From assembly GCA_007132975.1 (NCBI GenBank), contig SLNO01000018.1, forward strand, positions 1 through 49,015: DNA of 49,015 nucleotides, written 5' to 3'. Position numbers and translations under genes: made by a program. Shown piece by piece: positions 42,611 to 49,015 of this stretch. Source of the stretch: Balneolales bacterium. Lineage in GTDB: Bacteria > Bacteroidota > Rhodothermia > Balneolales > Natronogracilivirgulaceae. Position 1 is the stretch's first letter, and the number at the start of each line of letters is the position of its first letter. The notes beneath the pieces are model-generated. The model was not told the DNA's origin. It saw only the letters and a program-made list of their open reading frames with translations, and did no database searches.

Positions 42611-44124
42611 TGCGGTCCCAATACGGCTTCAATGTAAACGGATGGATCGAGAAGCTGCTCGGCAGCGGTCATGCACAGCTCCAAAAGCGGCTGGGCGTAG
42701 AGTCCGACCATGATGATCAGGCCGGCGATGATCATGACCGGGATCATCAGGATGTACAGTTTTCCGGCTCCGAAGAGCGGTATTTTGCCAAAATGTTCCG
42801 GTTTTTCATCCGGTACCGGGCTCCAGAAGGCCGTAAGCCAGATCTTGGTCATGGAGAACAGAGTGAGCAGCCCCACCAGAATGGCCACACCGGTGATCAC
42901 ATACTGCTCGATGGAAAGGCCGGCTTTGACAAGGCTCAATTTGGCCCAGAAACCCGACAGAGGCGGGAACCCCGCAAGCGCGAACGCGGATATCAGGAAC
43001 AGCACCGCCAGGAACGGATAATGCTTGTACAACCCGCCCATCTTCTTGAGTTCAAATGTGCCAAGCAGCCGCTGGGCCACACCGCTGATCAGGAAGAGGT
43101 TGGATTTGGCGAGGATGTTGTGCAGCACATAGAAAATGGCACCCATGATACCCATCGCGGTGTTGAACGCCAGTCCCATGATCATGTAGCCGATCTGGCT
43201 CACGATGTGGAAGGAGAGGATCTTGCGGAACTCCATGTGCGAAGCCGCCCCGAGGACGCCGATGACCATGGTGAACCCGCCAACCCAGAGAAGGATGGTG
43301 TGCAGGTAGTCATTGTGGGCGCTTTCCACAGTGAACAGCAGCGTAAACACGCGGATAAGGGCATAGACGCCCACCTTGGTAAGCAGACCGCCGAATATGG
43401 CGGAAATGGCCACCGGTGGCGTATGATATGAGGCCGGCAGCCAGAAAAAGAGCGGGAAGACCGCGGCCTTGATGCCGAAAGCGACCATGAAAATCATGGC
43501 CGTGGTGGTTACCAGCCCGGTGTTTTCAACTTCCGGAAGCCGAACGGCGAGGTCGGCCATGTTGAGCGTGCCGGTCATACCGTAAAGCAGCGCCACGCCG
43601 AAAAGGAAGACCAGCGATGAAAACAGGTTGATAAAAACGTACTTGAGCGCACCCTGAAGCTGGTTTTTGCTGTTACCCAGCGCAAGCAGGATGAAGCTGG
43701 CGATAAGCATCACCTCGAACCAGACATAGAGGTTGAAAATATCACCTGTGAGGAAGCTTCCGTTCACGCCCATGATGAGGATGTGCAGCAGCGGATAGTA
43801 CCCGAACCGCTCCCGCTCCTTGTCAATATCGTACAGCGAATAGATGGCGATGATAAGTCCCATGATGGCGGATATGCCGACCATGAGCATGGTAAGCATG
43901 TCGGCAACCAGTGTGATGCCGAACGGCGCCGCCCAGTTGCCAAGCTGCAGGACCTGGATGCCGTCCGCATACACATCGCGGAAAAGCACCACAGCCGAAC
44001 CCAGAAGCGCCACCGCCCCAAGCACTCCGATCCAGCGCTGGAGCTGAGACGATTTCCGGAAAAGCAATCCCAGCGTAGCTGTGATCAGGGGGATGGCCAC
44101 AGGAAGTACAAGCATTCCGTTCAT
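42607..44124 (-). CDS. mrpD: Mrp Na+/H+ antiporter subunit D
   Basis: A 505-residue NuoN/NuoM-like proton-channel subunit with about 14 membrane segments. FEVMLIASFILLALG, AFGIKAAVFPLFFWLPASYHTPPVAISAIFGGLLTKVGVYALIRVF and the RKILSFHIVSQIGYMIMGL region contain the conserved Lys and Glu of the proton path. Its start overlaps the mrpC stop by four bases. It works with MrpA to drive Na+/H+ exchange. Its stop lies inside the 101-bp repeat. Confidence 0.96.
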   Translation of the reverse strand: MNGMLVLPVAIPLITATLGLLFRKSSQLQRWIGVLGAVALLGSAVVLFRDVYADGIQVLQLGNWAAPFGITLVADMLTMLMVGISAIMGLIIAIYSLYDIDKERERFGYYPLLHILIMGVNGSFLTGDIFNLYVWFEVMLIASFILLALGNSKNQLQGALKYVFINLFSSLVFLFGVALLYGMTGTLNMADLAVRLPEVENTGLVTTTAMIFMVAFGIKAAVFPLFFWLPASYHTPPVAISAIFGGLLTKVGVYALIRVFTLLFTVESAHNDYLHTILLWVGGFTMVIGVLGAASHMEFRKILSFHIVSQIGYMIMGLAFNTAMGIMGAIFYVLHNILAKSNLFLISGVAQRLLGTFELKKMGGLYKHYPFLAVLFLISAFALAGFPPLSGFWAKLSLVKAGLSIEQYVITGVAILVGLLTLFSMTKIWLTAFWSPVPDEKPEHFGKIPLFGAGKLYILMIPVMIIAGLIIMVGLYAQPLLELCMTAAEQLLDPSVYIEAVLGPQ

Positions 44125-44522
44125 GCGTCCCCTCCCTTCTTGAAGTCATCCCTGGGGACTATGGCCGCGGCAGTGTCCTCGGCATCCTGTAGCAGCTCAT
44201 CCTGGTCCACGGTGCCCAGCTCGCGGTAACTCCGGTAGGCCAGTGCCAGGGCAAAAGCCAGCAGTCCGAAGCCGATAACAATAGCGGTGAGGATAAGCGC
44301 CTGCGGCAGCGGGTTTGCAAACGGCGCCAGCGGCTCGAGGCTGCCCGCCTTGATAAGCGGCGGGTTCTCCGTTGTCAGGCGTCCAAGTGAAAACAGCGCC
44401 AGGTTCACGGAGTTGCTGATGAGGATGATGCCGATGATCGTCAGTATCAGGCTTCGCCTCAGCAGCAGGTAGATGCCCGTTGCGAAAATGGCTCCGGCTA
44501 TAATGGGAAGTATCGTATCCAT
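44121..44522 (-). CDS. mrpC: Mrp Na+/H+ antiporter subunit C
   Basis: A 133-residue NuoK-like subunit with three membrane segments (IIAGAIFATGIYLLLRRSLI, then GIILISNSVNLALFSLG, then DPLPQALILTAIVIGFGLLAFALALAYR in outline). The PLPQALILTAIVIG sequence is a hallmark of MrpC/MnhC. A charged ~30-residue tail follows. It overlaps mrpD by four bases and follows mrpB by nine. Confidence 0.95.
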   Translation of the reverse strand: MDTILPIIAGAIFATGIYLLLRRSLILTIIGIILISNSVNLALFSLGRLTTENPPLIKAGSLEPLAPFANPLPQALILTAIVIGFGLLAFALALAYRSYRELGTVDQDELLQDAEDTAAAIVPRDDFKKGGDA

Positions 44523-44531
44523 AAAATCAGA

Positions 44532-44945
44532 CTACCCTTCTTCTTCGAGTGAAAAAATGACGGTGACGATGAAGCCCACCACACACAGGTAAACCCCGAT
44601 ATCGAACAGCAGGGGCGTGCTAAGCTTTGTGTCGAATGCCCCCCATTCAATGAAGAGCCACTTGCCCGTCAGAAAAGGCTCGGCTATAAACATGGGGATG
44701 AGCCCGCTCACCACCAGACTGAGCAGACCGTATGCGATGAGGGTTATCGGGTGGATGCGCAAGACCTGGCGCGTCGCTTCGGTGCCAAAGGCTATGGCGT
44801 ACAGAGTAAACGCCCCGGCGCCAACCAGGCCTCCGATGAAACCTCCTCCGGGCTCATCGTGTCCGCGGAAGAACAAAAACAGCGAAAAGAGGACCAGAAC
44901 ACCGATCATCAACCGCGTGGCCGTATGGAGAATCAGGCTTTTCAT
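44532..44945 (-). CDS. mrpB: Mrp Na+/H+ antiporter subunit B
   Basis: A 137-residue MnhB-domain protein with four membrane segments. LFLFFRGHDEPGGGFIGGLVGAGAFTLYAIAFG is the conserved MrpB region, with GHDEPGGGF as the key motif. LLFDIGVYLCVVGFIVTVIFSLEEE closes it. The ATG overlaps the mrpA stop by four bases, indicating coupled translation. Confidence 0.95.
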   Translation of the reverse strand: MKSLILHTATRLMIGVLVLFSLFLFFRGHDEPGGGFIGGLVGAGAFTLYAIAFGTEATRQVLRIHPITLIAYGLLSLVVSGLIPMFIAEPFLTGKWLFIEWGAFDTKLSTPLLFDIGVYLCVVGFIVTVIFSLEEEG

Positions 44946-47317
44946 AACGTCTTTCCTTGTTTGGATGCGGCACCGGACGAATCCGCGCTCCGGGAGTCCG
45001 GGCTGTCGGCCGATCCGAAACGTTTCATTTTGATGAGGGCATACACCGCCAGGCCGGCAATGGCAACCACGACCACCTCGCCCATGGTATCAAGCGCCCT
45101 GAAGTCCACAAGGATCACATTCACGATGTTCCGGCCGTGGGCCAGCGGGTAACTTGCCTCGGCATAGAACTCGGAAATGAAGGCGTCGAATGGCGTTGCG
45201 GTAACGGCCAGTATCAGCAGGGTCATCATGGCTCCGGCACTGACGGCAATGACACCGTCGCGTACCTTAGAGGTCTTGCTCCGGGCATCCTTGATCTTGG
45301 GAACGTGGATAAGGACCAGCACAACCAGGATCACGGTCAGTGTTTCCACCAGCACCTGGGTCATGGCCAGGTCGGCGGCGCCATGCATGAGGTAGATCAG
45401 CGCCAGGCCGAAACCGACAACACCGGCACCGATGACCATGGTGAGGCGGGAGTGCCCAAATGCAAGGATGATCCCAAGAGCGACGATGATCGCAATCGCC
45501 AGCGCCCACTCCTGGACCAGCACATTTTCAAAGCTTGGATTCCAGACCAGTCCCGATTTTGCCAGGAATGTGTATCCGACAGCTATAAGCAGCGTGACAA
45601 GGATGGTGATCAGGTAGTTGGACATCAGGCCGTTCTGTATGGTCCGGGTCTGCCATCCTGCAAGGCTCAGAAGACCGGCCACGAGACCGTCATACCCTTT
45701 GATCGGCCCCATCGCAAACCCTGCCTGGTAGATCTTCATGAGCGAAGACTCCCGCAAACCATCCCAGAACCTGTATATCAGGATGCCGCCGGCAAGGGTC
45801 AGGATGCTCAATATCAGCGGAAGGTTGATGCCGTGCCATAGCGACAGGTAGAAGTCTATGGGGAATCCGTAGACGCTGGATGCGACCGGCACCATCAGTG
45901 ACTTGTCCACCAGAAATGGCAGCACGCCGAAAAGCACACTGAGGACCGCCAGCGAGAGCGGGCCGATCCACATGGAAGGGGGTGCTTCATGCGCCTTTTT
46001 GGGTGTTTCCACTTTGGCGCCGAGGAACGGCCGGATCACAACAATGGCCGAAGCCGCAACGATGGCGATATTGGCGATCACAGCCAGCGAAATGACGATT
46101 ACCGGCCAGAGCGGAGCCTCCAGGGCGGCCTCATAAACGAGTTCTTTGGCAATGAAGCCATAAAGCGGTGGTATGCCTGCCATTGAGATGGCAGCCAGCG
46201 CGGCCGCCGCAAAGGAGATGGGCATCAGGGGCCTGAGTCCGCCAAGCTTCAGGACATCTCGGGTGCCGGCTTCGTGATCCACGGCGCCGGCCACCATAAA
46301 GAGGGCCCCCTTGTACATGGCATGCGAGAGGATGTAGACGGCCAGGCCCTTCATGGCAATTTCGGTACCCAGACCGATCAGCATGGTCATGGTGCCCAGG
46401 GCCATCACGGTGGAATAAGCCAGTATCTGCTTCATATCCGTGAAACTGAGCGATAGCCAGGCGCTTATGAGCAGAGTGGCCAGTCCAAATCCACCCACAA
46501 GGTAGAGCCAGATTTCAGTGGAGCCGAGGACCGGGTTGAGACGGGCCAGCAGATAGACACCGGCCTTGACCATAGTTGCGGAGTGGAGATAGGCACTGAC
46601 GGGTGTCGGCGCCGCCATGGCTCCGGGAAGCCAGAACGAGAAGGGAAACTGGGCGGATTTGGTGAAGGCGCCGCCAAGAACCAGGATCAGGATGGCCAGG
46701 TAATATGGATGGTTGCGGACGATGTCACCCTCGTTGAGCAGAGCCGAAACTTCCCAATGGCCTGTGGCAAAACCCATGAGTACGAGTCCGGCCAGAAGCG
46801 CAAGCCCGCCGATGCCGGTCACCAGAAGTGCCTGGAGCGCCGCCTTGCGTGAGTTTTCCTGTTCGTGCGTGAAACCGATTAGGATGAACGAGGTGAAGCT
46901 TGTGAGCTCCCAGAAAACGAAAATGCTGATCAGGTTGTCCGCCAGTACCACCCCGAGCATGGACCCCATGAAAAGGAGAATGGCGCAATAGAACCTTGGA
47001 AGGTAGGCGTATTTGCTCAGGTATCCGCTTCCGTACAATACAATGAACGTACCTATACCGGTGATGATGAGGCCGAACATAAGGCTCAGGCCGTCCAGAT
47101 AAAACGCAAGATTGACCTCAAACAGGGCCAATGAAACCCAGGTTGTGGACTGCTGTACGACATTGCCGGCTGCAATGTGCGGCAACCAGGATGCCAGGTA
47201 GAGGAAGCTCCCGAAGGGCAACAGGGCGAGTATCCATCCCGCCTTTTCCTTGAACAGGCGGTGGATCCAGGGAGAAACCAGGGCGACAGCGAAAATCAGG
47301 GCGACAACGATCAGCAT
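44942..47317 (-). CDS. mrpA: Mrp Na+/H+ antiporter subunit A
   Basis: The 791-residue large subunit, related to NuoL. The first ~500 residues hold the proton channel, with LMGSMLGVVLADNLISIFVFWELTSFTSFILIGF, the SAQFPFSFWLPGAMAAPTPVSAYLHSATMVKAG lysine/histidine region and HAMYKGALFMVAGAVDHEAGTRD. The last ~180 residues include the MbhD/E-like domains (HGAADLAMTQVLVETLTVILVVLVLIHVP; RNIVNVILVDFRALDTMGEVVVVAIAGLAVYAL) fused to A as in seven-subunit systems. It is the third gene of the operon, 143 bp after mrpG. Confidence 0.96.
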   Translation of the reverse strand: MLIVVALIFAVALVSPWIHRLFKEKAGWILALLPFGSFLYLASWLPHIAAGNVVQQSTTWVSLALFEVNLAFYLDGLSLMFGLIITGIGTFIVLYGSGYLSKYAYLPRFYCAILLFMGSMLGVVLADNLISIFVFWELTSFTSFILIGFTHEQENSRKAALQALLVTGIGGLALLAGLVLMGFATGHWEVSALLNEGDIVRNHPYYLAILILVLGGAFTKSAQFPFSFWLPGAMAAPTPVSAYLHSATMVKAGVYLLARLNPVLGSTEIWLYLVGGFGLATLLISAWLSLSFTDMKQILAYSTVMALGTMTMLIGLGTEIAMKGLAVYILSHAMYKGALFMVAGAVDHEAGTRDVLKLGGLRPLMPISFAAAALAAISMAGIPPLYGFIAKELVYEAALEAPLWPVIVISLAVIANIAIVAASAIVVIRPFLGAKVETPKKAHEAPPSMWIGPLSLAVLSVLFGVLPFLVDKSLMVPVASSVYGFPIDFYLSLWHGINLPLILSILTLAGGILIYRFWDGLRESSLMKIYQAGFAMGPIKGYDGLVAGLLSLAGWQTRTIQNGLMSNYLITILVTLLIAVGYTFLAKSGLVWNPSFENVLVQEWALAIAIIVALGIILAFGHSRLTMVIGAGVVGFGLALIYLMHGAADLAMTQVLVETLTVILVVLVLIHVPKIKDARSKTSKVRDGVIAVSAGAMMTLLILAVTATPFDAFISEFYAEASYPLAHGRNIVNVILVDFRALDTMGEVVVVAIAGLAVYALIKMKRFGSADSPDSRSADSSGAASKQGKTL

Positions 47318-47460
47318 GAAAGCCTCCTGCCGCCACCGGCCATTTTAATTCCGGGTTGTCCTGATCCGCTATAAGTTGTTGAAACGTTCATAAACTAGGA
47401 TTTTGAACGATATGTAGTCTTTGTTCCAGGTTGTGCCGTCCAAAGGGACAACACGCAAAC

Positions 47461-47835
47461 TCAGTCATCTTTCGGCAGCTCGCCGGCTTTGTGCCCCGGC
47501 ATCCCCGACCGCTCGTAATAGGTTTTGAGGTCGTCGACAATAGTGCCCTTCCAGAATTTCGAACCGCTCTTGTAGGCGGCACGGCCGATGGTGTGGGCGG
47601 CTACCGGAGCTGTCATGAGGATGAAAACGATGGTGGCGATGGCACGGGAAATAATCCCGATCTCACCATAGGTAAATGCCACAGCCAGAAGAATGAGTCC
47701 GGCTCCAAGCGTACCTGCCTTTGTGGATGCGTGCATCCGCATCAGGATATCGGGCAGCCGCAGGATGCCAACGGCGGCAACCAGGACAAAAAATCCACCC
47801 GAAATAAGCAGTATACCTGCAATGACTTCAGACAT
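47461..47835 (-). CDS. mrpG: Mrp Na+/H+ antiporter subunit G
   Basis: A 124-residue subunit with three membrane segments. GILLISGGFFVLVAAVGILRLPDILMRMHASTKAGTLGAGLIL is the MrpG/MnhG signature. A soluble tail of ~35 residues follows. Its start overlaps the mrpF stop by eight bases. It ends 143 bp before mrpA. Confidence 0.94.
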   Translation of the reverse strand: MSEVIAGILLISGGFFVLVAAVGILRLPDILMRMHASTKAGTLGAGLILLAVAFTYGEIGIISRAIATIVFILMTAPVAAHTIGRAAYKSGSKFWKGTIVDDLKTYYERSGMPGHKAGELPKDD

Positions 47836-48124
47836 TGGTTCCCTCCTCCTTGTATTTTTTGGCCCTCATGAACACAAAGCGGGCAAACGCTATGGTACCC
47901 AGGAACGCAACAAGGGCAAGAACGATGGCCACATCAAGGTAAACAGGGTGCCCTGATGAGATGGCATAGGTTGCTATCAGGCTGATCACCACAAAAGCGA
48001 TGAGGTCAAGCGCCACAACCCGGTCTGGAAGGCTCGGTCCGATGATAACCCTCACAAGGGACACCAGAAGTGAAAGGCTCAGCAGGACATATACAATAAT
48101 AATTGCAAGCGAAAAAAAGTCCAT
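47828..48124 (-). CDS. mrpF: Mrp Na+/H+ antiporter subunit F
   Basis: A 98-residue subunit from the ATG at 48124; an upstream extension to 48205 is not supported by the family. Three membrane segments surround VRVIIGPSLPDRVVALDLIAF, the MrpF hallmark, and VYLDVAIVLALVAFLGTIAFARFV. It is the first gene of the Mrp operon here, whereas F and G usually come last. It overlaps mrpG by eight bases and is divergent from proline dehydrogenase. Confidence 0.94.
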   Translation of the reverse strand: MDFFSLAIIIVYVLLSLSLLVSLVRVIIGPSLPDRVVALDLIAFVVISLIATYAISSGHPVYLDVAIVLALVAFLGTIAFARFVFMRAKKYKEEGTNV

Positions 48125-48438
48125 TTTGGTAATTATATGAATCAGCGACGAACGGTATAAATGCCTGAAAAATTCGTCAAACCTCCGGGCGATTGATCGA
48201 GCCAATATAATAATCTGGCAGATTTGCTACAAAATTTCTGGATACATCCGCTCCTTTTTCGCCATGGAAGAGTGCCGGACAAGCCGGGGAGCACTCCTCC
48301 ATTCTCCCCGTGCCGGCATCGGCGGTCCGTGTGTGCGCCAGGCTCCGCAGCCTTGCCTGGATATGGAAATAATCCGAAAAATCGTATACTGTCGGAAACC
48401 ATTATTTCTTCTCTTTCCTCCTATTCAATCGAACCAGA
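48125..48438. other. 314-bp divergent intergenic region (mrpF / proline dehydrogenase)
   Basis: No credible gene is seen. It must carry promoters for the Mrp operon on one side and proline dehydrogenase on the other. An inverted repeat CGGGGAG-N12-CTCCCCG lies at 48285-48310. Both neighbours concern salt adaptation, so shared control is possible but not shown. Confidence 0.55.
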
Positions 48439-49015
48439 ATGCAACTGCCCTTTTTTTTAGCCAAAAGATTTGTTGCCGGAGAGGACTTTCCCCAGGCGGC
48501 GCCAAAGGTTGAAGCATTGAACAAAAAGGGGATAGCGGTGACCCTTGACCTGCTTGGCGAGAATGTCACGGACCGGGAAACAGCCGACACAACAACCGGC
48601 GAGTACTGTGATTTGTTGGAGGGGATCCGCGACCAGAAACTGGATGCCACCATATCCATCAAACTGACCATGCTCGGGCTTGATATCGATACCGGATACT
48701 GTCGTGACAATCTGTTTACTTTGCTGGACAAAGCCAGGGAGCTGGACCAGTTTGTGCGAATAGACATGGAGGGTTCGGACTATACCCAGCGCACGCTCGA
48801 CCTGTTTCATGAAGCAAGGAAAGAATACGGCCGGCATGTGGGCATTGTGATCCAGGCCTATCTGTTCCGGAGCAGGGAGGATGTGGCCGCGCTGGTACGC
48901 GACAACGCCGACGTCAGGCTGTGCAAAGGCGCATACAGCGAACCACCCACGCTGGCCTACAAAAGCATGGCCGACATTCGTGCCGTGTTCAAGGAGTATA
49001 CCGCCGATTTTATCA
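48439..49015 (+). CDS. Proline dehydrogenase (3' partial)
   Basis: The first 192 codons of an FAD-dependent proline dehydrogenase; the gene runs off the right edge. The ATG at 48439 is the only in-frame start after a stop at 48370. AKRFVAGEDFPQAAPKVEAL, VTLDLLGENV, ISIKLTMLGLDID, VRIDMEGSDYTQRTLDLF, IVIQAYLFRSREDV and VRLCKGAYSEP are successive PRODH barrel motifs, with the Lys of CKGAY near the flavin. It converts proline to pyrroline-5-carboxylate. It looks like the monofunctional form, but a PutA fusion cannot be excluded from this part. Its N-terminus is shorter than in many relatives. Confidence 0.93.
   Translation, partial: MQLPFFLAKRFVAGEDFPQAAPKVEALNKKGIAVTLDLLGENVTDRETADTTTGEYCDLLEGIRDQKLDATISIKLTMLGLDIDTGYCRDNLFTLLDKARELDQFVRIDMEGSDYTQRTLDLFHEARKEYGRHVGIVIQAYLFRSREDVAALVRDNADVRLCKGAYSEPPTLAYKSMADIRAVFKEYTADFI

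Overview
The window looks like a chromosomal segment of a bacterium in the Balneolota/Rhodothermota part of the Bacteroidota-Chlorobiota assemblage. Three things suggest this: a type IX secretion (T9SS) sorting domain of the NPFNPET...YDLLGREV type on a CotH-like protein, starts that often lack a Shine-Dalgarno sequence, and moderately high GC. A complete seven-subunit Mrp Na+/H+ antiporter operon would fit a saline or alkaline habitat, but that is inference. I saw no phage, insertion sequence or CRISPR; nearly all of the window is ordinary chromosomal genes.

Layout. 1-2006 (+): 3' part of a CotH-kinase-like secreted protein. 2133-20088 (-): a long run that holds, in transcription order, two tandem serine hydrolases, a 28-residue membrane peptide, htpG, a soluble sensor histidine kinase, a fatty acyl-CoA ligase, a bile-acid:sodium-symporter-type transporter, a STAS protein, an ECF sigma factor, a membrane anti-sigma-like protein with a huge nonapeptide repeat domain, a surface metalloprotease/beta-propeller/beta-barrel protein and a PrsW-type membrane protease. 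20387-26668 (+): lipB, lipA, plsY-gpsA, an AlbA_2/Schlafen-type regulator, an IscA-type Fe-S protein and an M20 amidohydrolase. 26634-30055 (-): a THUMP RNA methyltransferase, leucine dehydrogenase and Hsp33. 30446-34076 (+): recJ, tRNA-Phe and an OmpA-family lipoprotein. 34290-38178 (-): a CDGSH protein, a SudB/SudA (NfnAB-like) flavoprotein pair and a D-amino-acid-aminotransferase-like enzyme. 38392-38862 (+): free methionine-R-sulfoxide reductase. 38867-48124 (-): the Mrp operon in the order F-G-A-B-C-D-E, then uvrA. 48439-end (+): the start of proline dehydrogenase.

The most interesting region is 2133-8608. Four consecutive same-strand genes encode an ECF sigma factor, a single-pass anti-sigma-like protein whose periplasmic part is 36 nine-residue repeats (32 nearly identical), a zinc-metalloprotease fused to a beta-propeller and beta-barrel, and a PrsW-family protease. 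PrsW is the known site-1 protease for the anti-sigma factor RsiW in Bacillus subtilis, so this could be a self-contained envelope-signalling module with an unusual repeat sensor. Other points of note are a 101-bp tandem repeat with conserved hairpins and matching 17-codon mini-ORFs between mrpD and mrpE, a short membrane peptide directly upstream of htpG, a lysine-rich insert in HtpG, and a 22-bp near-palindrome upstream of lipB.
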